Positions 26,555 to 35,748 of a stretch of DNA of 64,000 nt are shown piece after piece. The notes beneath the pieces were generated by a model. It saw only the letters and a list, made by a program, of their open reading frames with translations. It was not told the DNA's origin and did not search any database. Source of the stretch: Brevibacillus reuszeri (GTDB lineage: Bacteria > Bacillota > Bacilli > Brevibacillales > Brevibacillaceae); NCBI RefSeq assembly GCF_001187725.1, contig NZ_LGIQ01000002.1, positions 1-64,000 on the forward strand. The letters run 5' to 3'. The stretch's first letter is position 1; every line of letters begins with the position of its first letter. Position numbers and translations under genes: made by a program.

Positions 26555-27384
26555 TGAAAACCGTACGCAAGTTTCTCCGAAATGGGTTGGGCGTCATCGG
26601 AGCGGTGATTATCCTCGGATTGATTATTGTGGCTATCTTTGCACCACAAATCGCTCCATTTGACCCAAATGCACAAGACTATAACAAAATCCTGATTGCT
26701 CCAGATGGTGAGCATTACTTTGGCACAGATGATCTGGGGCGCGATATATTTTCCCGCGTCGTTTATGGCGCACGCATCTCGATTGAAGCCGCACTCATTT
26801 CTGTCGGGATTGCCATGCTGATTGGCGTACCGATTGGTCTATTGTCTGGGTATTACCGCGGTTTCTGGGATGAGTGGGTCGTCATGCGCAGTGTGGATGC
26901 CATGCAAGCCTTTCCGTTTTTGATTCTGGCACTCGCAATCTCGGCGGTGCTTGGCTCCGGATTCGGCAATGCCATGCTGGCGATCGGAATCGGGTTTGCA
27001 CCAGCTTTTGTCCGTATCACACGTGGTCAGGTGCTCTCTTTGCGAAATATGGAGTACATTCATGCGGCACGTTCTGTTGGGGTGAAGGATGCGCGAATTA
27101 TTTTCCGCCATATCCTGCCGAATGCGCTGAATCCGATCGTAATTCAAGCTACGCTGGCAATGGCGTCCGGTATTATTGCCGAAGCGTCACTGTCTTATCT
27201 TGGATTAGGTGTTCAACCGCCGACTCCATCGTGGGGAAGCATGTTGAACCAAGCGCAAACACTCATGTCTGTCGCACCGTATGCAACGTTTTATCCAGGT
27301 ATTGCAATCTTTTTAGTCGTGCTCGGCTTTAACTTGTTAGGGGATGGCCTGCAGCAGGTTCTAGATCCACGCGCACGCAAATAA
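26554..27384 (+). CDS. Peptide ABC transporter permease, DppC/OppC type
   Basis: 276 aa. An N-terminal helix is followed by FGTDDLGRDIFSRV, the OppC hallmark. Five more helices and an EAA loop follow (HAARSVGVKDARIIFRHILP). ATG at 26554 is preferred; GTG one codon earlier is possible. It pairs with the previous permease to form the channel. Confidence 0.93.
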   Translation: MKTVRKFLRNGLGVIGAVIILGLIIVAIFAPQIAPFDPNAQDYNKILIAPDGEHYFGTDDLGRDIFSRVVYGARISIEAALISVGIAMLIGVPIGLLSGYYRGFWDEWVVMRSVDAMQAFPFLILALAISAVLGSGFGNAMLAIGIGFAPAFVRITRGQVLSLRNMEYIHAARSVGVKDARIIFRHILPNALNPIVIQATLAMASGIIAEASLSYLGLGVQPPTPSWGSMLNQAQTLMSVAPYATFYPGIAIFLVVLGFNLLGDGLQQVLDPRARK

Positions 27385-27420
27385 TAAATGTCCTAACACG
27401 GGATAAAAGGAGTGGAGCAG

Positions 27421-28395
27421 ATGACGACCATCTTGGAAGTAGAACAACTGAGAACCCGGTTTCGTACGGACAGCGGTGTCGTCAGTGTTGTTGACGGTGT
27501 CGACTTCTCCATCCGTGCCGGCGAAACGCTTGGCGTCGTGGGTGAATCAGGCTGTGGCAAAAGCGTAACCAGCCTGTCGATCATGCGCCTTTTGCCGCCG
27601 AACGGAAGCACAGGCGGAACCATTCGTTTCAACGGAAAAAACGTATTGGAGCTGTCGGAAAAGGAAATGCAGGGCGTTCGGGGCAACGAAATCGCCATGA
27701 TTTTTCAGGAGCCAATGACTTCCCTCAATCCACTGCATACGGTAGGCAAGCAGATTGAAGAAGCAGTCATGCTGCATATGAAGGTAAGCAAAGCACAGGC
27801 AAAAGAGCGGGCAATTGCCATGCTCAAAGCGGTTGGAATGCCGCGAGCGGAAGATATTTACGGAGAGTTTCCTCATCAACTATCCGGCGGGATGCGCCAG
27901 CGTGTCATGATTGCTATGGCTATGTCTTGTGATCCAAAGCTGATTATCGCCGATGAACCGACAACAGCGCTGGACGTGACGATCCAGGCGCAGATTCTTG
28001 ATCTCATGCGTGATTTGAAAGAAAAGACTGGAACTTCGATCATGCTGATTACGCACGACTTGGGCGTTGTTGCCGAAATGTGCGACCGTGTCATCGTCAT
28101 GTACGCGGGGCAGGTGGTGGAAGAAACAGATGTCGATACATTGTTTGAAAGTCCAAAGCATCCATATACAATCGGGCTCATAAACTCGATCCCTGAGCTG
28201 GATGAGGAACGAGAGTATCTGGAAACCATTCCAGGAGCGGTTCCATTGCCGCATCAAATGCCGGTCGGCTGCCGTTTTGCCCCGCGCTGCACGAAGGTGC
28301 TGCCTATCTGTCACGAACAGCCGCCTGAACTCTTGCAACTGGACGGGCAAAAATGCCGCTGCTGGTTGTACGCGGATAAGGGGGAAGAGGCATGA
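27421..28395 (+). CDS. Peptide ABC transporter ATPase, DppD/OppD type
   Basis: 324 aa. Walker A GESGCGKS, signature [12 protein letters not shown] and Walker [13 protein letters not shown] are intact. The C-terminal oligopeptide/dipeptide extension contains the cysteine cluster CRFAPRC...C typical of OppD/OppF. ATG 27421 has AAAGGAG eight bases upstream; GTG nine bases earlier would overlap that site. Its stop overlaps the next gene by ATGA. Confidence 0.93.
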   Translation: MTTILEVEQLRTRFRTDSGVVSVVDGVDFSIRAGETLGVVGESGCGKSVTSLSIMRLLPPNGSTGGTIRFNGKNVLELSEKEMQGVRGNEIAMIFQEPMTSLNPLHTVGKQIEEAVMLHMKVSKAQAKERAIAMLKAVGMPRAEDIYGEFPHQLSGGMRQRVMIAMAMSCDPKLIIADEPTTALDVTIQAQILDLMRDLKEKTGTSIMLITHDLGVVAEMCDRVIVMYAGQVVEETDVDTLFESPKHPYTIGLINSIPELDEEREYLETIPGAVPLPHQMPVGCRFAPRCTKVLPICHEQPPELLQLDGQKCRCWLYADKGEEA

Positions 28396-29378
28396 CAACA
28401 CCTCTGCTAGAAGTAAAAGGATTGCAACAGCATTTTCCGATCAAAGCCGGATTTTTAAAGCGGACGACAGGACATGTGAAGGCAGTCGATGGCATTGATC
28501 TGACCGTTTACCCTGGTGAGACGCTCGGCATCGTAGGAGAATCAGGCTGCGGAAAGTCGACGACAGGTCGGACGATTCTAAGGCTATTGGAGCCGACTGC
28601 AGGTGAAGTATGGTTTGATGGCAAGGATCTGGCCAAGCTGCCAAAAGAAGAAATGCGACAGATGCGCAAAGACCTGCAAATGATTTTCCAGGATCCGTAC
28701 GCTTCCTTGAATCCACGCATGACGATTAAACAAATTTTGATGGAGTCTCTGATGGTGCACAATATCGGCACCAAGGAGGAGCGGGAGCGCACGATTGAAG
28801 AAATCATTCAGGTAGTGGGCTTGCGTAAAGAGCATTTGAACCGCCATCCACATGACTTCTCTGGTGGACAACGTCAGCGGATTGGAATCGCACGCGCACT
28901 GGTTGTGAAGCCAAAGCTGATTATTGCCGACGAACCGGTATCAGCACTGGACGTATCGATTCAGTCGCAGGTGCTCAATCTCCTGAAGGATTTGAAAAAA
29001 GAGTTCAATCTTACCCTGATGTTCATCTCGCATGATTTGTCGGTAGTCAAACATTTGTGCGACCGAATTGCGGTCATGTACTTGGGCCGTGTAGTAGAAA
29101 TTGCTGATAAGCGGACGTTATTTGAAAATCCGAGTCACCCGTATACACGCGCTTTGCTTTCGGCGGTACCCCTCGCCAAGCCACGCCAAAAGCGGGAACG
29201 AATTCTGTTGACAGGAGATTTGCCAAGTCCGGCGAATCCACCAAGTGGCTGTACATTCCACCCTCGCTGTCCTTATGCGACGGATATGTGCAAGTCTCAG
29301 GTGCCGAGCCTGTCAGACATCGGTGACGGACAACTGGTCTCCTGCCATCTTGTGCAATCAGGTGAGATCTTCCGCTAG
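28392..29378 (+). CDS. Peptide ABC transporter ATPase, DppF/OppF type
   Basis: 328 aa. Walker [10 protein letters not shown], signature [15 protein letters not shown], Walker [13 protein letters not shown], and the C-terminal [10 protein letters not shown] cluster mark an OppF/DppF ATPase. It forms the ATPase heterodimer with the preceding protein. The transporter operon is continuous from 23986 to at least here, with only 20 bases before the next gene. Confidence 0.93.
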   Translation: MTTPLLEVKGLQQHFPIKAGFLKRTTGHVKAVDGIDLTVYPGETLGIVGESGCGKSTTGRTILRLLEPTAGEVWFDGKDLAKLPKEEMRQMRKDLQMIFQDPYASLNPRMTIKQILMESLMVHNIGTKEERERTIEEIIQVVGLRKEHLNRHPHDFSGGQRQRIGIARALVVKPKLIIADEPVSALDVSIQSQVLNLLKDLKKEFNLTLMFISHDLSVVKHLCDRIAVMYLGRVVEIADKRTLFENPSHPYTRALLSAVPLAKPRQKRERILLTGDLPSPANPPSGCTFHPRCPYATDMCKSQVPSLSDIGDGQLVSCHLVQSGEIFR

Positions 29379-29398
29379 GCAAGGACGGAGGTACAAAT

Positions 29399-29980
29399 AT
29401 GGTTTACTGGCATTTGTTTATCGCTTTTTTCCGTATCGGCATCTTTGGTTTCGGGGGAGGGCCAACTATGGTCCCCCTGTTTTACACCGAGTGCGTGAAA
29501 AAGTATAAATGGGTTACCGACGAGGATTTTTCGGATAACCTGGCGCTTGGAAATGCGCTTCCTGGGCCGATTGCGACCAAGCTGGCAGCATTTATCGGCT
29601 ATCGGGTGAAAGGCTGGACAGGTGCACTCGTGGCGAATATCGCCGTAGTGATGCCTGTCGTTCTCGTGATGATTGGTTTGTTGCAGGTGATCTATCAATG
29701 GAAGGACGCTCCGGGTGTATATGGCATGATACAGGCGATCGGGCCAGTTATTGCTGTCATGACGGGTGTTCTGACGTGGGAGTTTCTTTCCAAAGGGTGG
29801 AAGGGTGCATCCAGCAAAACAGGCGTGGGTATTTCACTCGGCTTGTCTTTGATCGCGCTGCTCTTCCTCGATTGGCATCCTGGCATCGTGGTAGGGATAG
29901 CCCTCATTCTTTCGTTTGGCTACTCTACCTGGTCTGTCCGCAAGCGTAAGAAGAAGGACGGCAAGGAGGGAGCAGCATGA
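29399..29980 (+). CDS. CHR-family transporter, N-terminal-type half
   Basis: 193 aa. A short-chain CHR domain with FRIGIFGFGGGP near the start and LGNALPGPIATKLAAFIG, plus about five to six hydrophobic segments. Long ChrA proteins hold two such domains; here they are encoded by two overlapping genes, the usual paired short-chain form. Known members export chromate, but many have unknown substrates. It is embedded between a peptide importer and a gamma-glutamyltransferase, so a different anion or organic substrate is possible. Confidence 0.85.
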   Translation: MVYWHLFIAFFRIGIFGFGGGPTMVPLFYTECVKKYKWVTDEDFSDNLALGNALPGPIATKLAAFIGYRVKGWTGALVANIAVVMPVVLVMIGLLQVIYQWKDAPGVYGMIQAIGPVIAVMTGVLTWEFLSKGWKGASSKTGVGISLGLSLIALLFLDWHPGIVVGIALILSFGYSTWSVRKRKKKDGKEGAA

Positions 29981-30507
29981 TTTACTTGCAACTGTTTTGG
30001 GCCTTTTTTATCTCTAACATCTTGGGGTACGGAGGCGGCCCTCCAAGCATTCCGTTGATTCAGAACGAAGTGGTCGATCATTATGGATGGATGACGATCA
30101 AGGAATTCGGTGAAGTACTCGCAGTAGGAAATGCACTACCAAGTCCGATCGCAACGAAATTAGCGGGCTACATTGGTTATCAAGTAGCGGGAGTTCCGGG
30201 TGCAACTGTGGCCCTGTTTGCTACGGTAGCGCCAACGGCGATTGCGATGATTCTGCTGCTTCAATTTATTAATCTGTTCCGCAATGCACCACAGGTAAAA
30301 GCGATGACCCAATCAGTTCGGCCGATCGTGACCGTATTGCTGGGAACGATGACCTATCAATTTCTCATGGGCGCAGTCGAAGGAATTGGCTGGATGCAAA
30401 CAGGTATTTTGACTGTTGCTTCCTATCTTCTGCTCGAAACATGGAAGGTGCATCCTGCTATTGTGATGGTAGCAGCGATGGTATACGGGTTCATTTTCAT
30501 CGGATAG
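29977..30507 (+). CDS. CHR-family transporter, C-terminal-type half
   Basis: 176 aa. The second short CHR domain has FISNILGYGGGPPSIPLIQ and VGNALPSPIATKLAGYIG. It overlaps the preceding gene by ATGA, which indicates that the two halves are made together and probably form a heterodimer with antiparallel topology. Confidence 0.85.
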   Translation: MIYLQLFWAFFISNILGYGGGPPSIPLIQNEVVDHYGWMTIKEFGEVLAVGNALPSPIATKLAGYIGYQVAGVPGATVALFATVAPTAIAMILLLQFINLFRNAPQVKAMTQSVRPIVTVLLGTMTYQFLMGAVEGIGWMQTGILTVASYLLLETWKVHPAIVMVAAMVYGFIFIG

Positions 30508-30517
30508 AATCTACTAA

Positions 30518-30552
30518 CTGAGAATGTTCAAAAAGAAGCAGGTTTCCCGGAC
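30518..30552. other. Stem-loop between CHR pair and gamma-glutamyltransferase
   Basis: TTCAAAAAG and CTTTTTGAA form a 9-bp inverted repeat with a 17-nt loop. There is no terminal T run after the 3' arm, so it may be a processing or mRNA-stability element rather than a terminator. Confidence 0.4.
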
Positions 30553-30590
30553 TTTTTGAATTTCCTCTTTGGAAAAGGGAGCAATGAACG

Positions 30591-32201
30591 ATGGTTAACT
30601 ACGACGCAATGGATTATCCCTACGCATCTAAGCGTGTGACCACCTATGCAAAAAATGGCATGGTAGCTACTTCGCAGCCATTGGCAGCACAGGCTGGCCT
30701 CGATATTTTGAAAAAAGGCGGAAATGCGGTTGACGCAGCAATTGCTACGGCTGCGTGCTTGACTGTAGTTGAGCCGACCTCGAATGGCATTGGCGGAGAC
30801 GCATTCGCTCTTGTATGGATCAAGGATGAATTACACGGGCTGAACGCGAGCGGTCCGGCTCCACAGGGCATCTCGATTGAAGCGCTCAAAGCAAAAGGTC
30901 TCGAGGAAATGCCAACATACGGCTGGACTCCTGTAACTGTACCGGGTGCACCGGCAGCGTGGGCTGAGCTGTCCAAACGTTTTGGCCGTCTGCCTCTGAC
31001 AGAAGTATTGCAACCAGCGATCGACTATGCGGAAAATGGATACCCGCTATCCCCGACCTTGGCTCACTACTGGAAGGTAGCGCATAAAAAGTTCTCGCAG
31101 CTGTGCACAGGCGAGGAGTACGCTCACTGGTTCAAAACATTCACGCCTGACGGCAAAGTACCGAAGGCAGGGGACATCTGGAAATCACCAGGTCATGCCC
31201 AGACGCTGCGCCAAATCGCACAGACTAACGCAGAAAGCTTTTATCGTGGAGAGCTGGCGGATAAGATTGATGCCTTCTCTCGTGAGTGCGGTGGCTATTT
31301 GCGCAAGGAAGACCTGGCAGCGTACCAGCCTGAATGGGTGAAGCCAGTAGGTGTTCATTACCGTGGCTACGATGTATGGGAGATCCCACCGAATGGTCAA
31401 GGCATGATCGGTTTGATGGCACTGAACATTCTGAAGGGCTATGATTTTGCCGCAAAAGAAACAGTAGATACGTACCATAAACAGATCGAAGCGATGAAGC
31501 TGGCATTTGCAGATGGACTGAAATACATCACAGAAGAAAGTAAGATGAAAGTATCGGTAGCGGATTTGCTCTCCGAAGAATACGCGAATACTCGCCGTGC
31601 CCTGATTGGCGACGAAGCACTGACACCAGAGCCAGGACAGCCGAAATCAAGCGGTACCATCTACTTGGCGACTGCTGATGGCGAGGGTAACATGGTCTCC
31701 TTTATCCAGAGCAACTACATGGGCTTTGGTTCTGGAGTTGTGATTCCAGGGACAGGTATTGCTATGCAAAACCGCGGTCACAATTTCTCGCTGGATCCTG
31801 AGCACGACAACTGCCTGGAGCCTGGCAAAAAAACATTCCACACTATTATTCCAGGCTTCTTGACCAAGGATGGAAAAGCAGTAGGACCATTCGGGGTAAT
31901 GGGCGGCTTTATGCAGCCACAAGGACATGTGCAGGTAGTAATGAATACAATCGATTTCCACCTCAATCCACAAGCCTCGCTGGATGCACCGCGCTGGCAA
32001 TGGACAGAAGGAAAGACAGTGGAGCTGGAGCGTCATTTCCCAGAGCATCTGGCGTTGGCATTGGAGCGCAAGGGTCACACTATCAAGTGGGCACAGCTTG
32101 GAAACTACTTTGGCCGTGGACAGATTATTTGGCGCGATGAAAATGGCGTGCTGAGCGGCGGAACCGATATGCGGACTGACAGCGCTATTGCGGCGTGGTA
32201 G
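30591..32201 (+). CDS. Gamma-glutamyltransferase family protein, probably cytosolic (YwrD-like)
   Basis: 536 aa. An Ntn-hydrolase of the Ggt family. GMVATSQPLAAQAGLDIL and NAVDAAIATA are N-terminal hallmarks. The likely autoprocessing nucleophile is Thr356 in SSGTIYLATAD, after which the small subunit would begin; MGGFMQPQGHVQ follows later. No signal peptide is seen, unlike secreted Ggt/CapD enzymes, so it should act inside the cell on imported gamma-glutamyl compounds. That fits the upstream peptide importer. GGGAG precedes the ATG. It has its own spacing of 83 bases from the CHR pair and could be cotranscribed. Confidence 0.87.
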   Translation: MVNYDAMDYPYASKRVTTYAKNGMVATSQPLAAQAGLDILKKGGNAVDAAIATAACLTVVEPTSNGIGGDAFALVWIKDELHGLNASGPAPQGISIEALKAKGLEEMPTYGWTPVTVPGAPAAWAELSKRFGRLPLTEVLQPAIDYAENGYPLSPTLAHYWKVAHKKFSQLCTGEEYAHWFKTFTPDGKVPKAGDIWKSPGHAQTLRQIAQTNAESFYRGELADKIDAFSRECGGYLRKEDLAAYQPEWVKPVGVHYRGYDVWEIPPNGQGMIGLMALNILKGYDFAAKETVDTYHKQIEAMKLAFADGLKYITEESKMKVSVADLLSEEYANTRRALIGDEALTPEPGQPKSSGTIYLATADGEGNMVSFIQSNYMGFGSGVVIPGTGIAMQNRGHNFSLDPEHDNCLEPGKKTFHTIIPGFLTKDGKAVGPFGVMGGFMQPQGHVQVVMNTIDFHLNPQASLDAPRWQWTEGKTVELERHFPEHLALALERKGHTIKWAQLGNYFGRGQIIWRDENGVLSGGTDMRTDSAIAAW

Positions 32202-32228
32202 GGTAGAACAAAGCTTTATTTGCAAGAG

Positions 32229-32267
32229 AAAGATCGTACACCAATTGGGGGTGTACGATCTTTTTTT
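32229..32267. terminator. Terminator between convergent genes
   Basis: A perfect 14-bp stem AAAGATCGTACACC / GGTGTACGATCTTT with a 7-nt loop, followed by T on the plus strand. It ends the gamma-glutamyltransferase transcript and may also serve the convergent thioredoxin-like gene. Confidence 0.9.
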
Positions 32268-32278
32268 GTGCGGCTGGA

Positions 32279-32620
32279 TCATAGCCAGCTAGACGGTCTC
32301 GTAGATGCTTCAACAGCCTGCTTCACTACTTTCTCAAATGGCTGGAATGCGACAATCCGGGATTGGCGGAACACTTCCTTTCCTTCTATAAATAGGAGAA
32401 CGGTTGGCGCTGTAAATACGAGGAACTCGCCAGATATACTCGGAATCTTCTCGATAGATGCAGCAGCCCCGACTACTTGCGGATAGCTTTCCAACAGCTT
32501 CGTTGTTTTTTCATAGGTCGCATCACATACACCGCAGTTTGCCATTTTAATAAACAGCAGACAGATCGCGTGACGCTCGATTTCTTCTTTTAGCTCAGCT
32601 AGCCTCGTGTATTCTCTCAT
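32279..32620 (-). CDS. Thioredoxin-like protein with CGVC motif
   Basis: 113 aa from the ATG preceded by AAAGAGGTG. The thioredoxin fold is suggested by LFIKMANCGVCDAT (redox pair Cys29 and Cys32) and the cis-proline segment TAPTVLLFIEGKEV. The active site CGVC differs from the WCGPC of the true thioredoxin at 50422-50733. It is likely a cytosolic thiol-disulfide protein of the YtpP/YdfQ kind. The exact partner is unknown. Confidence 0.8.
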   Translation of the reverse strand: MREYTRLAELKEEIERHAICLLFIKMANCGVCDATYEKTTKLLESYPQVVGAAASIEKIPSISGEFLVFTAPTVLLFIEGKEVFRQSRIVAFQPFEKVVKQAVEASTRPSSWL

Positions 32621-32779
32621 GGTGACACCTCTTTCCTGGATGGTTTTCAGAGCCAAGTCTTACTTGTTCAGAAATGGTTGAGATGGGGGGAGTAGAATAA
32701 AGAAAGGAGCTTATTTTCCTTTAAGGATGATTACCGACAAGTATTACGATAACCTAAATGCCAGAGGAGAAGCTATTCC

Positions 32780-33157
32780 ATGAGGAGTATTATGATTGTA
32801 GATGATACAGCGTTTACACGTCTTGTGCTGCGAAACATATTTGAGTCTTTGGGGTTTGTTGTGATTGCCGAAGCCGATACAGGCGAGGATGCGGTCAAAA
32901 ACTATTGCTTGTTTAAGCCCGAGCTCGTATTTATGGATATCTCCATGCCAGGAATGAACGGCTTGAATGCCTCGCGCAAAATTATGGAGATAGACAGTGA
33001 AGCGAAGATTATTATCTGTTCTGCACTCGTGCACCGCGAAACGGTCATTAAGGCCATTCAGGCTGGCGCAAGAGATTTTATCGCAAAGCCACTTCAGACG
33101 GAGCGGATTGAATGGGCGATCCAAAATGTCTTCGGGACGGATATGTACCTGCAATAG
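32780..33157 (+). CDS. Stand-alone CheY-like response regulator
   Basis: 125 aa, a receiver domain only. The acidic pair is D8/D9, the phosphoacceptor Asp53 (FMDISMPGMNG), a conserved Ser in IICSAL and Lys103 in AKPL. There is no output domain, so it acts by protein contact, as in chemotaxis or sporulation relays. GAGGAG precedes the ATG. No kinase gene is adjacent. It is isolated between convergent or divergent neighbours, with a shared terminator downstream. Confidence 0.88.
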   Translation: MRSIMIVDDTAFTRLVLRNIFESLGFVVIAEADTGEDAVKNYCLFKPELVFMDISMPGMNGLNASRKIMEIDSEAKIIICSALVHRETVIKAIQAGARDFIAKPLQTERIEWAIQNVFGTDMYLQ

Positions 33158-33280
33158 GCCAGGACAGAAAAACGACAATAAAGGTCAAATAGCACAGTAA
33201 CAAATGAAGATATTGTCGCTAGAGGCTATGATTTCATAGGCTTATTTGTAGTTGGAAGATTTTGTGCTTTGAGAAAGTAG

Positions 33281-33321
33281 AAAAAACCCTTCTTTGACGT
33301 GATGTCGAGAGAAGGGTTTTT
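33281..33321. terminator. Bidirectional terminator
   Basis: The stem AAAAACCCTTCT / AGAAGGGTTTTT with a 16-nt loop lies between convergent response regulator genes and has A and T runs on both sides, so it can serve both. Confidence 0.85.
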
Positions 33322-33350
33322 GGGTTGGTCGGCTGCGATATTACTTTGCA

Positions 33351-34487
33351 TCAAGATCGCTTCCAAGCGACGTACCAGGCAGTGATATCGGGGTGAACAG
33401 GAGAGTCCAGCTCCTGTTCCCATCTGGAGGCGAGCAGATCGTATTGTTCCTCTACAGCAGCATGATTACCTGTCATTGCATACAGCCGCATTAGCTGGAA
33501 GTAGCTGTCATCCATGAGCGGATGGAGAGATTGCATGAGCAGATTTACTTTTACAGCCGCATGTATCATCTCTTGCTCAAAGTAAAAATTACTTAAATTT
33601 TTCGCCAGCTGCAGCCATAATCTACGCAGCCGCTCACGCTCGTACTCAGCCCATAAGTACTCATGCTCTCCCAAGTAGTCACCATGATACATCTCCAAAA
33701 TGCGCTCATACACTTGGGCATTATGTAGCGAGGGGGGACTTAACTGGGAAGCGTGATTTTCCCATTCCTCTACATCGATTTGAACGGAGTCTACACTGAG
33801 CTTGTACCCGTTCTCCAAGTTTCCTTTGGTGATCGTAATACCTTCGAGTCCGTGCTGCTTCAGCGTTTGACGGATGAGATAGATCGTTGTATAAAGCTGT
33901 GTTACGCCTTTGGACAGATCGCATTCCGGCCACAACAGCTCAATCAGTGTGTCTTTGTCTATCATCCGATTGCGGTGATGCAAGAGGTAAATAAATAGTT
34001 CTCGTGCTTTAGCCGTACGCCATTTTATGACGCGCGGTTCTTGATCCTGGTATTGAAACTGAAGATGATTAAAGCATTTTATCGTAATCAAAGGCTTCGG
34101 TTCGACATTTACCTCGTGATCACTTTTCAGACGCTTTCTCAGGCGCTCTATCGTTTTTTGCAGGCGATTGAGCTGCACAGGCTTCATGATGTAGTCCAGT
34201 GCGCAAAGCTCAAATGCTTCAACTGCATATTTATCATAGCCCGTCACGAAGACAATCTCAGGGGGAGAATCATAAGCCTGAAGCTGCTCTCCGATTTCAA
34301 GGCCGCTGATGCCAGGCATGTTAATATCGAGGAACACGACGTTTGGTTTGAGGTTTTTCACCATTTCGAGAGCCATAAGAGGATCTGAATACGTTCCGAT
34401 CACCTCAATGCCAGCTATGTCGCGTTCCAGCACTTTTTGCAGATGCAGTAAAGGTAGCTGTTCATCATCAACCAATATTGCTTTCAT
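33351..34487 (-). CDS. Response regulator with SARP-type output (receiver, winged helix, BTAD)
   Basis: 378 aa. A receiver domain (about residues 1-120, phosphoacceptor Asp54 in FLDINMPGISG, KPVQ near 102) is followed by an OmpR/PhoB-like winged helix (residues ~140-230, RTAKARELFIYLLHHRNRM). A bacterial transcriptional activation domain with helical repeats follows (~230-378, ERILEMYHGDYLGEHEYLW). The order matches SARP-family regulators that carry a receiver. No cognate kinase is beside it. GGGAGG precedes the ATG. Target genes are unknown. Confidence 0.87.
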   Translation of the reverse strand: MKAILVDDEQLPLLHLQKVLERDIAGIEVIGTYSDPLMALEMVKNLKPNVVFLDINMPGISGLEIGEQLQAYDSPPEIVFVTGYDKYAVEAFELCALDYIMKPVQLNRLQKTIERLRKRLKSDHEVNVEPKPLITIKCFNHLQFQYQDQEPRVIKWRTAKARELFIYLLHHRNRMIDKDTLIELLWPECDLSKGVTQLYTTIYLIRQTLKQHGLEGITITKGNLENGYKLSVDSVQIDVEEWENHASQLSPPSLHNAQVYERILEMYHGDYLGEHEYLWAEYERERLRRLWLQLAKNLSNFYFEQEMIHAAVKVNLLMQSLHPLMDDSYFQLMRLYAMTGNHAAVEEQYDLLASRWEQELDSPVHPDITAWYVAWKRS

Positions 34488-34618
34488 CGAGTGATCCCTC
34501 CCTCCTATCTACTCTATCATTATTTTTCCAGTTGTCCAAACGTTGATTATTGGAAGAATTGTGAATCGGGTACTCGTTATATGATGATGACACTTGAGAT
34601 TCCATAGGTTTCAACCAT

Positions 34619-34665
34619 AAAAAAGTGGCTGAACAGAGTCAACATTTCTGCTCAACCACTTTTTC
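34619..34665. terminator. Terminator downstream of the CDGSH gene
   Basis: The stem AAAAAGTGGCTGAACAGA / TCTGCTCAACCACTTTTT (one mismatch) with a 9-nt loop. It serves the minus-strand CDGSH gene, whose stop is 51 bases away. Confidence 0.8.
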
Positions 34666-34716
34666 TTACTCCTAACAGTTGTCACAAACAGGTCTATCCC
34701 GAGTAAGTCATTTTCA

Positions 34717-34905
34717 CTACGCGCGTACCGTACTTTCAAACTTGCCTTTGTGGGCGCCGTTACAGAAAGGCTTATTGGTGGATAGACCGCATCTACAGAG
34801 ATACATCTGGTTTTTTGACTCCATCGGATTCCCTTCACCATCCAGCAGTGTAACTTCGCCAGTGACAAGCAGAGGGCCGTTATCCAGCACTTTAATATCT
34901 GCCAT
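34717..34905 (-). CDS. CDGSH-type iron-sulfur protein
   Basis: 62 aa. The [2Fe-2S]-binding pattern is C-x-C-x8-C-x3-H with Cys37, Cys39, Cys48 and His52 (YLCRCG, PFCNGAH). Bacterial CDGSH proteins of this size are soluble and are linked to iron-sulfur or redox homeostasis. GGAGG lies before the ATG. It is a complete small gene with no operon partner. Confidence 0.9.
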   Translation of the reverse strand: MADIKVLDNGPLLVTGEVTLLDGEGNPMESKNQMYLCRCGLSTNKPFCNGAHKGKFESTVRA

Positions 34906-34972
34906 TTTCTCACCTCCATTTCATCATTACTTTTCCCTTGCAGGAAAATGATTACTCAGGAGGAAGCTTGAT

Positions 34973-35560
34973 TTAATCGTAGCTGAAAGTAACGACCTGC
35001 TGGAGGTCTGTATCGACACCGATGGCTACAGCATTTTGGCCATCAGAATAGTAGAAGTAGCGCTTGGAATTGTGTGTACTCGTATCAGATGTTTTGACGA
35101 GTTCAAAAGAAGTAGGGGCGAGGAGCTTTTGCGTTCGGATAAAATCGGCAGCAGCTTTCTCCAAATCTGCTTCTGCGATCGCTTGTGTCGCTTTTTCACC
35201 ATTTGATCCGATGACATCAACAGAAAGTGATAAAACCTGTTTTGTCTGTGGCTCGATGATCGCGTGGAAGCCGTAAATATCTCCTTCGACTGGCTTGTTC
35301 TTCAATATGGCATGTACGGGAATGCCTTTGTAAATGGGCTTCCCTGTAGCGGAATCTACTAATTTGGATGGGTCCTCGAGCGTGATTTCACGGTCCTGAG
35401 TATCTACCTGCAGATGATAGTACTTTCTGACAGCGGCAGCGGCAATTTGTGCAGCTTCTTCTCTGCCAAGACCTTGGACTTGTTCCAATGGTTTTTGTGT
35501 GGTGCATCCCACCAGTAGACAGCAGAATACGAACAAGCTGACATACACGAGCTTTTTCAT
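34973..35560 (-). CDS. Lipoprotein of unknown function
   Basis: 195 aa. A lipoprotein signal peptide ends in CCLLVGC with the lipid-bearing cysteine at residue 19. The mature part resembles PepSY-like repeats (EEAAQIAAAAVRKYY, then a two-strand segment, and a second similar stretch ADLEKAAADFIRTQ), but this is a weak resemblance. A GGATCG-type ribosome site precedes the ATG. It probably faces the cell wall; function not recognised. Confidence 0.75.
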   Translation of the reverse strand: MKKLVYVSLFVFCCLLVGCTTQKPLEQVQGLGREEAAQIAAAAVRKYYHLQVDTQDREITLEDPSKLVDSATGKPIYKGIPVHAILKNKPVEGDIYGFHAIIEPQTKQVLSLSVDVIGSNGEKATQAIAEADLEKAAADFIRTQKLLAPTSFELVKTSDTSTHNSKRYFYYSDGQNAVAIGVDTDLQQVVTFSYD

Positions 35561-35748
35561 TTCGATCCTCCAAGCCGTTCCTGTAGTTATATATATCCTA
35601 GCAAGGAATGGATCAAGTCGAAATGGATTTACCTTTCCCGAACCTTACGTTTTTGTAAGCTGGGCTAACAAAAAAAGTTGAGTGAGCAGGGATTCACTCT
35701 GGAGAAGACGAAAAATTCGGAGTACAGCCATTTGGGGGAGGTAAGAAC

